From Progne subis subis (lineage: Eukaryota > Chordata > Aves > Passeriformes > Hirundinidae): a stretch of 64,000 nt of DNA. The notes beneath the pieces were generated by a model. The model ran no database searches, was not told where the DNA came from, and saw only the letters and a program-made list of their open reading frames with translations. The stretch covers positions 124,001 through 188,000 of the forward strand of contig JAKJHU010000362.1 in NCBI GenBank assembly GCA_022316685.1, read 5' to 3'. Position numbers and translations under genes: made by a program. Shown here one piece after another: positions 35,260-46,892 of the stretch (positions are counted from its first letter, which is position 1; each line of letters begins with the position of its first letter).

Positions 35260-35520
35260 TCTTTTAGTTAACCAATAGAATATATTAGAGATCTTACACA
35301 ATTATATTCTGTATCCTCTTCTATATTACATTATATATACCATAAATTATATTACATGATTAGCATTATATTTATAGAATTATAGATAGTAATGGTATAT
35401 TCTAAATACATACTATAAATTACATTATAATATTTGTTGTGCTTGTATAATTAGGTAAAACAACCACATAATTTAAATTATATTATTTGCATCAAATTAT
35501 ATAAAGAAAGCTCCCATTGA
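35260..35520. repeat. AT-rich low-complexity tract
   Basis: Mostly A and T with imperfect repeats of ATTATAT, ATTACAT and TATAAATTA. Neighbouring 35011-35260 and 35521-36080 are unremarkable intron. Confidence 0.8.
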
Positions 35521-36084
35521 TACTATTATTTCACAGGTTGTTTTTAGGCAAAATCAGACCTATGGGCACAGCTCAGTCTCCCACGTATCCCTGAGTGCCT
35601 GCAGAACTTTAAACCATTAAACACCACAAATAAAAGCCAGGAGCAGCTCCGTGCACATCCAACGTTCCAACGCTCACAACATTAAAGAAACCATAAAGTT
35701 GTACTAATTTGCTATCATTAGCAGGCAATTATGTTTTACTCCATTTTATACCCCAGATTTCCCAATATATTTGCTTTTCACTCATCTCCAGTGCAGCACC
35801 TTAATTTCTTCGGTTCATTAGGCAAGTTTGGTTTTATTCCTGAGACTTCCTTTTTCCTGTCAGAGAAACTTTGGAATTTTTCCCCACGGTAGTCAAGGAT
35901 TTGCAGTAAAACACTACTTGACATGCACATATTTAAAGTCATCCATTACACCCAGTAAATATCACACTCGGGCTCATCCAAATGTTTCAGCAATGCCAGG
36001 GGGAAAAAATTCCAGCTCCATTTGAATCCTGGTCATGAGGGACCTGTGCCAAGAAGCTGGGAATTCAATTGAGGAAGTTCCATC

Positions 36085-36165
36085 CCTGCCCACGGCAGGA
36101 GGTGGAACTGGAGGAGTTTTAAGGCCCCTTCGCACCAAAACCATTCAGAGATTCTCCAAGTTTTG
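36085..36165 (+). mobile_element. Short CR1 LINE 3' end
   Basis: Sense terminus: CCATCCCTGCCCACGGCAGG, AGGTGGAACTGGAGGAGTTT, TAAGGCCCCTTCGCACC, CCATTCAGAGATTCTCC. Confidence 0.85.
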
Positions 36166-37428
36166 CCAGGTTTGGGATTACTTAAACCCACAGTAACTAA
36201 TTGAGGTGGTGTGAACAACTTCTGCCCGTAAATTAAATTAAAAGTATTCCCTAGCACTTGCTGAAGTCATGATTTTAACCTGGAACACATTCATGCTCCT
36301 AAAAACGCTCCCTTGTATCAAACGAATCATTAATCAAGGGAGCTGAAAAATGTGCACGAACCTCAAAAGATCCCATTTAGGTATTAAAAACAGCTTAAGA
36401 TTTCACATATAATGTACTTTCCAGTGAATTTATAGCAGTCCCACCCAAGAACCATAGAACTAATTCATAATTAACAGTTAATAATTGTCTTTGCCATAGA
36501 TTTTGGGTTAGAAGCCATAGGCTGCAGGATAATCCTGTGGGTTATTTATACCTCTTAATATTTAGACATTACGGGATAATTCAGGTCAAAGTGCCTCTGG
36601 AGGTGCAGAGTTCCTGAGAAGAGAATTAGGTTTCCATGTGATCACACTACTTTATTTCCACCTCGGGATATCCCAAGATGAGATATTACTGAACTCAGCA
36701 TTTTTTGCTGCTCTTTTCAATCTTTCCCACACAACAAATCCAACCAGAAGAGCAAATGGTTTGGGAATCCCACACCCTGAGAGGAAAAGCATCCATTAAA
36801 TATTTTTTTTTAAGTGTGCAATGTTGTTTTGTTCTTCCCAAGTACCAACTTCCAACGATCTGGAGTTGATCACGGAGCGTAAAGACTCCAAACCTGGTGG
36901 TCTTGGGCCCAGTGGATCCCTCATTCCAAACATCCAAATAATTCATCTCAGGAAAAACCAGCAGGAAGTTTAGCCCAATGAATTTAACTAATAAATTTAA
37001 ATGCAACAAAGACCCAAGATGATCCTACAAAGGTCACTTAGCAAAAGCAGGAGGAAAAGCCAAAGTCACCCTCCCAAACACAAACACACTGGGATAACTT
37101 GGAACTGCCAAGGAACTCAGTGCAATATAATGCAAAGCAAATTGAATCATGCTAAAACCAGGGACTTTAAACAACACACAAGGTGAAACAATTTCCATGT
37201 TATCCTAGAAAGAAGGAAAATCAGTACCCAAGAGACCTTATCAAACATTCAAGGGGGGGAAATGTAAAATAATCCTGGCTCAGAGAGTAAAAGCCAAGAT
37301 TTTATCCAATATCAATACTGAAACTAAACAGAGAGGGGAAAACCCCAAAATACAGTGTTGATAAAAGCGGGATTTTCAAACAGACCCTACAAAAATATTG
37401 CATTTCTCTGCATGTATTTCTCAGGTAA
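36166..37428. other. Intron with no recognised feature
   Basis: AT-rich unique sequence without coding frames of note or named repeats. Confidence 0.5.
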
Positions 37429-37594
37429 ACAAGAGATAAAATAACCACCCCAGATCTCCTGGTTTTGCTTTACCGAGGATTCAGGTCAGGTACAAAAATC
37501 CCATAAATCACAAAAGCTAAAACAACCACCCCAAATCTCCTGGTTTTGTTTTACAGAGGCTTCAGACTGGGTATGGAAACCCCATAAATGACCA
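37429..37594. repeat. Tandem duplication, two copies of about 84 bases
   Basis: Copy 1 and copy 2 both contain AACCACCCCA, ATCTCCTGGTTTTG, TTTAC(C/A)GAGG, TTCAG and CCCATAAAT. Divergence is about 15 percent by eye. Confidence 0.85.
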
Positions 37595-37689
37595 AAGCTG
37601 ATTCCTCTGTCCTGGCTGCCTTCAAGCCACTCCTCAGCTCAACCTGCCCATCCCAAGGACATCATAAAAGGCAAATCCTTGGAGTTCTC

Positions 37690-37915
37690 CTACTTGGAGT
37701 GGGGTTTGGTTGGTTTTTCCCTGGTCTTAACTGGTTTTTTGGGTTTTTTTCCCTGGTTTTAGCTGGTTGGTTTTTTGGAGTTTGTTTGTTTGTTTTGTTT
37801 TTGTGGGGTTTTTTTCCCCCCCTGGTTTTGGCTGGTTTTTTTCCCCTTTTTTCCCCTGGTTTTGGCTGTGTGGGTGGGATTTCTCCTCCTTTTTCCCTTC
37901 ACAAGGAGTAAAACC
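37690..37915. repeat. GT/T-rich low-complexity tract
   Basis: Repeating TTTCCCTGGTTTT(A/G)GCTGG-like blocks merge with TTTGTTTGTTTG and TTTTTTTCCCCCC. The local units look like a degenerate tandem repeat built on CCCTGGTTTTGGCTGG. Confidence 0.85.
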
Positions 37916-38162
37916 TCATTCCTCCCTGTTTGCATTCCCAGCAAACACAGGCAATTAAACATCAGGCTCCAGAATGTCACTGTTAACCAGCCTTCAATAA
38001 ATTAGACAACTTTGGCCTGGTTTACCTTCTCTGTAATATTATTTAGTAGATATTCAATTAAAACACATCCTGTAGGTGAAAGTGTAGGAAAACATTTCCA
38101 TAATGGACATCAGTGGCAGTCGGAAGTGCTGCTAATTAGCCTCAAAGTACAAATCAGATCAC

Positions 38163-38180
38163 AAAAAAAAAAAAAAAAAA
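38163..38180. repeat. Poly(A) run, 18 bases
   Basis: Uninterrupted A18, simple repeat. Confidence 0.95.
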
Positions 38181-38389
38181 GCAGCAAAAAACCCAGCAGT
38201 GTAAATGCCCACAACGCTGGGCTGAATATTAAACAAAGCCCAGCAAGTTCCAGCGTTGGGAAGCACAACTATGGGCAAAAAAAAAACCAACAAACCAAAA
38301 AAACCCAAACTCTCCGGACTGGTAGAGAGTGTTACAGGTTAATGAGGAACATAGAAGGAGAGCACAATAATTATCATACCCAACACCTC

Positions 38390-38860
38390 CCCATCTGCGT
38401 GGGGATGGCTGCAGAATACAAACACGGCCCGGCAGCGCTGAGGCTGCCGCTAATTACACGTGTGCTGCCATTAGCAGAGCGCGAGCAGGAATATCTGAAA
38501 TAATTCCCTCTGCTCCCGGTGTTGAGGAGCATTAAATGCAAAGTGTAAGTCAGGGAGGAAATTCAAACGTTCTAAGCGCTAAAACAATTTGAGCACAATC
38601 AATTTTCCGTTTGCTGAAAGCTTCTAAATCCTCCTCATTCACCCAATTACCACTGTACTTAACCTAATGAAATTTTTTATTCTGCGGGAACAATGCTATT
38701 CTTAAACGAATCGTTGGGAAAAAAAAATATAAGATTAAAAACTTCGAGACAAAGAATAAACTCCTAGAGAAAAGATGCAAATAAAATTACTATCATAATC
38801 TTTTGTTTTTTATTTGCAAGTGGAGGAGCGAAGAGAAACAAAAGCACGGAACATAGCATC
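38390..38860. promoter_or_regulatory. Possible conserved non-coding element
   Basis: Contains GGCTGCCGCTAATTACACGT, TGCCATTAGCAGAGCGCGAG, TTGAGGAGCATTAAATGC, CACCCAATTACCACTG and TTAACCTAATGAAATTTTTT. A repeat-free mixture of TAATTA cores and CpG-containing sequence. Confidence 0.35.
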
Positions 38861-39005
38861 TGTCATATCAGAATATAAAAAGATGATCCTGGCACCAAAT
38901 GAAAAAGCTCTAATTCATTTGCAAATCAAGCCTGCCAGTTCTATTTCAAGCTGGCGGTAACTGTCAAGAGTTAACAAGATAATCACTTTCAATCCTGCCT
39001 TCAAT
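38860..39005. promoter_or_regulatory. Candidate conserved non-coding element, octamer palindrome
   Basis: A compact unique block with ATCTGTCATATCAG, a perfect palindrome ATTTGCAAAT (38917-38926, octamer-like), CAAGCTGGCGGTAACTGTCA (TALE core), GAGTTAACAAGATAATCACT (HNF1- and GATA-like cores). Confidence 0.4.
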
Positions 39006-39100
39006 GGTACATTACACTGTTATTCCATTCAATAAGGCCCTTCTTTGGGGCACTGGATGAATGGTTTTCATTTCCAACTCACACAAAAAAGTTGCAGGGG

Positions 39101-39126
39101 AAAAAAAAAAAAAAAAAAAAAAAAAA
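39101..39126. repeat. Poly(A) run, 26 bases
   Basis: Uninterrupted A26 after GGGG. No retrocopy body recognised upstream. Confidence 0.95.
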
Positions 39127-39814
39127 TCCATGGGGCTTAAGAAAGAAATCCCTTTATGGGCATTTATCTGCCGGCACTTGCTTTTAGGCAAAATGAGATA
39201 TTTGGATACACTGGTGTCCATTGACTTCCTCTATTCCTTCAGGCCCTCAGTCTGGTGATAAAAAAAAAAAAATCCCGCTAGGAAACCTCAAGCCTGTTTA
39301 GTTTGGGGTTGGATTTTTTGTTTTTTTAAACTTTCTATGCACATTAAAGAAGTTCTGCAATAATCTTTGGTAAATGCTTCACACCACACCAAAACGAGTT
39401 TGAGCGGCTCCATCTTTGTCTAAATTCATTATAAACTGCTCAAAAAATAGTAAATGCTCATGAAAATTGTGCTTGGGGGAACATTTGCCAGTTGCTCTTT
39501 AAATATTCAATAAAAATAAAGTTACCAATTAAAGGCTCTCTGCCTAGGAAACAAGGCAACCTCAAATTCATCTGAATTAATTATTTGTAATTCTTTTCTA
39601 AGACTCTGTGCCATGAATTCTCCCCAAGAGGAGAAAAATCTTGTAGAAGTTCATTAAGTATTTTAAACTTATTTTCTGGCAACTCAACTTTCCACTAAGA
39701 CCTGTGAATAAAACTCTTCATGCTTTTGCTCAGTGCTCAAAATTCAGATTACAAGACCCAGCCTCGGTTCCGTTGCACAGATCTCATTCTGTCACTGCAT
39801 ATTCATATTTAAAG

Positions 39815-39865
39815 GTTGGGATCGATGATCTCAGATCTTTTCCAACCTGAAGGACTCTACAGCAG
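39815..39865 (+). mobile_element. Very short CR1 LINE 3' end
   Basis: Sense remnant: GGTTGGGATCGATGATCTCA, GATCTTTTCCAACCTGAAGG, ACTCTA. Confidence 0.65.
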
Positions 39866-42260
39866 CAATTTAAAGCGTCTATACTGACTTAAGAAGCAAA
39901 TTACTAATTTCTTTTTCAATTTTTCCTTCTTTTTTTAATCCCCACAGACCTCAGTTCAGAGAACAAAGCTAAATTTATTACTTTATTTAATACTTAAGCT
40001 GAGCTCAGCTTATGCAACCTATAACTAGCACAGAGCTGTACATACTTTTTATTTACTTTATTAATCAGCAAAAATCCCTTTCCTCCAACCCAGGGATCCA
40101 CCTCACCCATCACTTCTTATTCCATTTGCAGAACTCTGATTTTTGAGCGTTTTTCTGAGCCATCAGTAGAAGTCAGACAACTTCTTCCCCACACTCCTCA
40201 TGCAAATGTTTCTTTCTGTTCAGGGCTTCTTTAGTGGAAAACCTGAACACCACAAGTTACAGCTTTATTTTTCCTCTTTGTGCTTCACAAGTTCTTCAAA
40301 AGCTTCTGAACACAGATGTTCTCAGAATTAAAAAAATACTTCAACAAACCCTAAATGCCTCTATCTATGAAGTACTAGGATACTTCTGCTTTTGTGGCCC
40401 TACTTCCCCTCCTTCCCAAAAAGAAAGAATCTAAAATAAAAATCAATTAAAAATTCACACAACTTTGAAGGACCTTGAAAGAGCACAAGATGTTGCACTT
40501 AGAAGAGGAATTAAGAGGAGGTGACAGATTTCAAACACCAGGTCACGACTCCAAGGAAGATTAATAAAATCCAAAAAAAAAATCAGGAGAAATTTGGGAT
40601 GTGCTCACTTCCTCTCTAGCCAGCAGCAGGATGACACCAACACTGCTGAAAAATAAAAAAACTGATAAAAAATAACAACAAACCAACAACCAACTCATTT
40701 CCACCGCTCAGGAGAAGGACCAGGATCAGCCAGCAACCCTTGGATGCACAGACTTTAAGACCAAAGACTAAAAAAAGTTTTCCAATATCCCTGAAGAGGA
40801 GTGCAGCCCTTTGGGACTCACAGCCAAGTTCAGCTGAGCCCCACAAATTCCCACCCTGCTGAAATTCCAGCCCCTGGGACTGCATTTGATCCGATTTTAG
40901 CACCCTGACACCTCGTGCTTTTTCAGACATCCCTGCTGGGAGGGATAGAAATCCAGTTTGGAAAGGCTGTGGCAGCGCTCCTCTGTGTTGAGTTGGTGAC
41001 TTTAGGTTTAACTCCTGCCCCTTTCTCACCCAGCCTGGGCTGATCTCCCTGAGGGGCTCGGGGCCACACTCAGAACTCTCCCAGAGTGTCTCAGATACCT
41101 CAGACGCACCCAGGTCTTCATTCCTAGATAAGATAAAAGTTTCCCTATTCCTGAACAGAGTAAATCTACTTGAACTGAGAAAAATTTCATCCCCTCAACT
41201 ACCTCAGCTTTTTGGAGATTTTGAGTTTCAGGCTTTCCTTCACAATTAAACTTTTTTTTTTTTTTTGCATCTCAACCCAATGTAGCCCTAAGGAAAACCC
41301 TTGGAAGCCTCTTGGTTTCTCCAAGATGGTCATTCCAAGCAGCCCAGTCTAACTCCCAGGAAGGAAGGAAGTTGTGCCCTCTGACAACTTCCATGCTGGG
41401 CTGTGTTGCAAGACAAATTTGTAAAATTTTAAAAGGGAGAGCTGAAGCTGTTCAAGCTTGAGGGGGAATTCCTCAAGTTCCTTGGCCACAAATGAAGAGG
41501 AAGAAATAATATTTCATCAAGCTTAAATAAAACTAGAATCTGGTTGCAAGTCTCAAACACATCTGAGCAAAGGCAAGCCTTACAGACAGTGATAAAAATA
41601 ACCTAGAAGTGATTTGAAATTAGCAAAAATGTGAGGGGAAAAAAATCAAGTCAAATTAAAACCAGTTAATTAGAGCTCATGAAGGAGAGGAGATGGACAG
41701 GGATCATGAAAGGGATGAAAGGGATCCCAAGCAATTCCCAGCTTGGTCTTCACAGGATTCAGCCCAAAACAAGGCTGGGCACTTTTGGGACGTGGCCCTA
41801 CCAGAGCTGAAAACACAGATCCAGGCCGGAGTCTGATGTCCAACACAGCGTGCTGAGAACAAGGGAACATCCACAAGTTCCCCTAAATCACAATTTGTAT
41901 TTTTGGTAGAAGATTTGACAGCCTCAAAAAAAAAAACAAACCCAAACCATCAAGCAAAGCTGTCTGAGCTCTTCACGCTCCTTGAGCTGCACCAGAACCT
42001 CCTCCGGGCTGCACATTTCACCAATTACTACATCTAAACTTCTCACCAAACCACATTGGTCTCACTCATTTCACTCTCTTGCTTTCAATAATTTGCTTTT
42101 AACCTTTTACTGCCGTGAAAAACGAACACCATCTGTTTTCTTTGGCATTTCTCCTTCCCAGCACTTCCCAGAGAAAGCGTCCGGTGGAAACGGAGAGCGG
42201 GAACAGCTTTGGAGGACGGAACAAACTCCCAAGAAACTGCCAGCCAATGTCTAGACCAGG
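39866..42260. other. Intron with no recognised gene
   Basis: AT-rich unique sequence with a T run near 41251-41266 and an A run near 41925-41935. A minus-strand frame at 40616-41029 has no family resemblance. Nothing else is supported. Confidence 0.5.
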
Positions 42261-42362
42261 AATCCCAAAACCCCAGAATGGTTTGGGTTGGAAGGGACCT
42301 TAAAAACCATCCCAATTCCAGTTGCCCCACCACAGGCAGGGACACCTTCCCCATGAATCTCC
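42261..42362 (-). mobile_element. CR1 LINE 3' end, antisense
   Basis: GAATGGTTTGGGTTGGAAGG, GACCTTAAAAACCATCCCAA, GCAGGGACACCTTCCCCATG. 5'-truncated after about 100 bases. Confidence 0.92.
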
Positions 42363-42949
42363 CAAAAGCATTTCGTGTTTTGGCGTTTCTCCAATGAAAT
42401 CAAAATAATTCGTGTTGCACGTTCTTGATTTACCACCAAAACGAGACCAAAAAAAAAAAAAAGAAGACAAAAGTATAAGACATGTCTGGTTCTACAGCCA
42501 AGATTTCCTTCAGAGGCTGGTTTTATTTTAGAACAGAGTGAAGAGATTCCTGAAGGAATTGAGCACCATAAACAGGGCAGGCTCCAAGGAAACTTGGATC
42601 TTATGGAATTTGGAGGTTGATGGTTAAAACCAGCACTTCCTGTTGTATCTGTAAACCTTGAAGGTGAAGTGAAATACTCTGTTAAAAAAAGAAAAATACC
42701 AAGTGGCCAGATCCCTCCAGGGCAGCACTTCCCAGAGGATTCCCAGCCCACACAGAAGGCCTGGGAGCGAGGATGATCCAGCTGACACCGAGCTGACTTG
42801 TGGTGGGGAGAATTCCAAACGTGCGCAGAACCAGGGGAATATCCCACAAACACCTCAAGTGACAAACCCAGCCAGTAAATTGTAACCAGGCTGACGTGTC
42901 ACACATCCCCTCCAGCACTCTCCTACCTGCTCCTCATGAGGGACTTCTG

Positions 42950-43215
42950 GAATCACTGAGGTTGGAAAAGATCTCCAAGACCATCAAGTCCAGCCTTTGA
43001 CCAAATCCCGCAATTAAATTAGATTATGGAATGTGAGATCCAATTTTTTGACCACTCCAGGGCTGGTGACTCCAACCCTGCCAGTGCTCAGCCAATCCTG
43101 CAGGGAAGGAATTTTTCCCCGTGTCCAACCTGAACCTCCCCTGGCTCTCACAGACCCACTAAGGTGGGAAAAGATCTCCAAAAACCACTGAGCCAACCAT
43201 TGCTGAACCACTGAG
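42950..43215 (-). mobile_element. CR1 LINE fragments, two stacked antisense copies
   Basis: The first copy starts GGAATCACTGAGGTTGGAAA and runs to TTTTTCCCCGTGTCCAACCT and CCCCTGGCTC. A second terminus-like segment follows at about 43150 (CCCACTAAGGTGGGAAAAGA, TCTCCAAAAACCACTGAGCC). Probably one insertion next to, or into, another. Confidence 0.8.
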
Positions 43216-43980
43216 GTGCCAGGATAAGCCCAAAGTGGTGCTGCTTTACATTAAGATCCTTATTTTTACCCCACATTTCAAGGTGGTGACCTCAGCCAGG
43301 CCAGAGCTCGTGTGTGAATTGAGCTTTTACAACTTCTGAAAGCAGGAGCAGCCAAAAACCCCTTTGGCAACCGAAAACTCTGCCTCTCTACAATGCTCCC
43401 AGGACTGAGGATTTTCCCCTATTACACCACTCTTTGTCTTATTTCCCTCTCTTCCAGAAACGCATCCAGACAGCCTCACCGGTGTCAACCAGAACAACCT
43501 GAATTTTTTGCTAACTACTGGTGGAAGAATGTGGTAGGGAACATTGGAATACTGAAAGGGATTAAGAGAAAATAATTAATAAATAAATGCAATAAATAAA
43601 GTCATAATTTAGAAGGAACGTGCAAAACGAGGGACTGAACTCCACAAACAACACCTTGATATTGCTGAAAAAAAAAAAAAAAGCCTCATAAATTGGCTTT
43701 TCCCCCATTTTCAAGTTGGGCTGAAAGCTGCAATTTCAATATATGGAATAATTGTGTCTTGCAAAGAGGTGCCACAAAGGGGTGTCCCCAGAAAGTGGAA
43801 CTGGAGCTGTTCCAAGCAATCAAACACATCCACGGGTTCAGCACAAAGCTCAGGACTCAGGGGCCTTTCACACAAAGGCAGGACAGGATAAGCCACCGCT
43901 TAACTTTCTGTCCAAGCAAGATACTGCAAAGTTGCACCAACATTTTGTGACAACTTGCAGGCCTTTCAAACAGGTCAGGA
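43216..43980. other. Intron with no recognised feature
   Basis: Unique sequence with AATAAATAAATGCAATAAATAAAG near 43575 and an A run near 43668-43682. Confidence 0.5.
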
Positions 43981-44002
43981 TGTTCTGGCAACATATTAAT
44001 AT

Positions 44003-44040
44003 ATGAATATATATATATATATTAAAAAAAAAAAATATAT
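44003..44040. repeat. AT microsatellite and A run
   Basis: ATATATATATATATATTA followed by an A-rich run of about 13 bases and ATATAT. Confidence 0.9.
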
Positions 44041-44739
44041 CCCCTTCCTCTGGTCATCATGGCTTCAGTCAACCAGGTGAGCACTTGGAGGAGTAGCTCT
44101 CACACCAGTACCCAAAGCAGGGAGTGGAAGAAATCAACTGAAGAAATTTAAAACTGAAGTTGAAAACTCTGTATCTGTGTACAAGAGGATAAAACAGTTT
44201 AGTTGTCTCTATGTTTTTTGGGGTTTTTTTACCCAGCAGCAGAAATCCAGCACAGCCAACGGCTGGAGTGAACAATGTTGAAACTGCAGCTAAAATGAGG
44301 GAAATCATTTCAGCTATGGGGTAAAATTTGCAAACTCTGCTTCATATCTGGGATTCAGGGTGGGTAATTCCCTGTAAATCTGTGATGACAGAAGCTGCAC
44401 AAACCAAGGGTAAAAACAGCAGTAAAATGCCCAGTCTTTGTACATACAACACAGCCTAGCACATGGAGCTTGGTGTACTACATAAGGGCCAAAAATAGTT
44501 TTTAAAATTAATAATTTGGTCTTTTTAAACACTTTTTCCCATCCTACATCTGGCACATCCCGAGGTTATGAGGAAGGCTGGGATCAGCACATTCTGAAGC
44601 ATCTCCTGCACTTGCAGGATGTCACAGACCTGACTGGGGAATGACAAAAAGCCAAGTGCTGAGAAATATTCGAGAAGCTGTAACAGCCCAGCACCAGACA
44701 GATATTTTTTAAAAAATTCAAACGCAGCCCCCAAAGTCA

Positions 44740-45260
44740 GAGCCGGGGGAATTGGCTATCTCTTGGATGTGGAATTGATCTGAATGCAATTACTTTATTC
44801 TTTTCAGCTCCGTTTGACTTTGAACTAAACATCAATTAATGCACAAACAAGATCTGTTAACTCCAATAGTGATTTCTCCATAAAAAGATGCGGAGCCAAT
44901 TCATTGGCCCCCGCCGCACGGCTTCGAGCAATCGCAACCGCCGCCCGGGCGAGCTCGACTTCATTTTCCAGTGGTCACTTAAACCCTTAATTCTCACGAC
45001 AAAACTCCCCCAGCCTGAGTTTTAAACCCCTTAAATTAGCAAACAAGACATCACATAATGTATGCTCCAAAGCTGGGACCTTCCAGCGCTTCAGCTGCGA
45101 CGCAGCCATTGAGCCGCGGCCAATATAAGCTCATTTGAATAATCAATATGACAACCTTATTTTTCTAATGCAAACAGGATTGCTACAGTAAGGTGTCTCA
45201 CTGCCACATCACAGTCATGGCCTCTTTTAACCCCTAATTAGATTTAGGCGATTATCCCTG
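44740..45260. promoter_or_regulatory. Strong candidate regulatory element with paired CCAAT boxes
   Basis: Repeat-free. Left part: TTTGACTTTGAACTAAACAT, CAATTAATGC, GATCTGTTAACTCC. Centre: GCCAAT and ATTGGC as a perfect inverted pair (44895-44908), then a CpG-rich run with CCGCCGCACGG, TCGCAACCGCCGCCCGGGCG and AGCTCGAC. Right part: GCGGCCAATATAAGCTC (a third CCAAT beside a TATA-like core), GAATAATCAATATGAC and CCCCTAATTAGATTTAGGCG. It may be an enhancer or a cryptic promoter; no exon is supported. Confidence 0.45.
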
Positions 45261-46190
45261 CTCTTCCTTACAAGTGTACAGCCCGGATAAGGGATGACAA
45301 AAGCTATCTGCCACTTCCTCAGCCTTTGCAGGCTGCAGGTTAGGCAGGGAGATACAGGGGAAGATCAGCAAACAATTGTTATTCATATCATCTCCCGTTT
45401 GGAGATAGTCACAGTTTGCCATCCGTGCTGGGGGAAAATAGCCCAGAGCATTAGGTAAATGCAAAACGCTTAAGAACGTCGGGGTTACACAGATGGAAAT
45501 TCAAGGTGATGTTGGGGAATTATGTTTAATTCAAATTGGTTATCACAAAGGAAACGATGGTTTTGTGCCTCATGCAGGAAGCCCTGCCTTTTTCAAGGGA
45601 TTTCTGTGCGTCGTCTGGTGGTGCATAACGTTTCACATGGCTATTTCCACCAAAAGTTAAAAAAAAAAAGAATAAATCAAACTTAGAAACAGCAATCCCA
45701 AAAGAATTACATTGCTCAACAAAGTCCGAGCAGACAGAGAAGATCTATTACAGAAATGTAATCACATTTCATTTACAAGAACTCTTATCTCAAGCACTTA
45801 AACATAACATTTAAACAGTTTTCCATTTTATTGTGCTCAGTATTGGAGCTAATAAGATAGAAAAGTATAATCACGTTAGCAACATTTCTATTGCATTACA
45901 TAAACACAGCACGAGATTAAAGGCAGAGCAGGGGGAAAGCAGCCTGGAAAACTGAGCCCTGGATTTCTGCTGGCAGACAGGAACATGGCTGGGACGGGGT
46001 GTGAAAACTGCCACGCTGCAATTGGATCCCAGCTTCCCAAAATGCCATTCCCAGGCTGACTGGAAAAGGGTCTGCACCACACATTCCCCGGATGGGAAGG
46101 TGCTGTGGAGCAGGAGAGAAGTACTGGCTCTTAGTGGAAGGATCAGTTTATTCCAAGACAAAGTAAAATTTTCAGAACTGCTAAAAACAA
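45261..46190. other. Intron with no recognised feature
   Basis: The first part (to about 45480) continues the unique texture of the preceding element; the rest is AT-rich intron with an A run near 45660. Confidence 0.45.
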
Positions 46191-46255
46191 AACAAAAGAA
46201 ACAAACAAACAAACAAACAAAAAAACAACCCAAAACAAAAAACAAAAAAACCCCT
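46185..46255. repeat. AAAC-rich low-complexity tract
   Basis: AACAAACAAACAAACAAAC-type tetranucleotide repeat with flanking A and C-rich sequence. Confidence 0.9.
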
Positions 46256-46663
46256 TTGGACAGAGCTCTGAGAAGCCCTGACGGGGAATGTATTGTAAAA
46301 ATACTGCAATAAGTTGTGATTAACAGCCCTTACCAGCAACGCTCAAAGCAGCTCCAATGCAGTCCCTGCGCTGGGGTTTTATTTCCCATGGAGGAATCAC
46401 TGCAGCTCTTCCCAGATTCCTGCTCCATCCACGGCACAGGATGGGCCAGGCTGGCATCCTCTGGTGCCACCTCCCTGCTCCAGCAGGGCCATCCCAGCAC
46501 AAGGATTCGAATTTTCCCTGGGAGACTCCACAGCCTCTCTGGTCCAGCTGGAATCTCCTGGGATCTGTCCCTGCCCCTTCCTCTGGTGTCACCACCGGGT
46601 CCCTGGGGCAGAGCTCCAAAATCTGCTCCAAAACTTGGAGAAGGAAGAGAACCAACCCACCAT

Positions 46664-46892
46664 GGAGAAGGGAAGGCTCCAGGGAGAGCTCAGAGCCCAG
46701 GAGAGCTGGAGAGGGACTGGGGACAAGGGATGGAGGGACAGGAGACAGGGAATGGCTTCACATGGCCAGAGGGCAGGGACGGATGGGAGATTGGGCAGGA
46801 ATTCCTGGGCTGGAATTCCCAGAGCAGCTGTGGCTGCCCCTGGATCCCTGGCAGTGCCCAAGACCAGGCTGGACACTGGAGCTTGGAGCAAA
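46664..46892 (+). mobile_element. CR1 LINE fragment lacking its 3' end
   Basis: Sense CR1 sequence (GGAGAGCTGGAGAGGGACTG, GGGAATGGCTTCACATGGCC, GCTGTGGCTGCCCCTGGATC, GACCAGGCTGGACACTGGAG, CTTGGAGCA) stops before the conserved terminus and runs into AATAAATTTTCC. CR1 copies are normally 5'-truncated, so loss of the 3' end implies a later deletion or an interrupted element. The GC-rich 46355-46660 upstream may be more of the same element but is not recognised. Confidence 0.88.
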
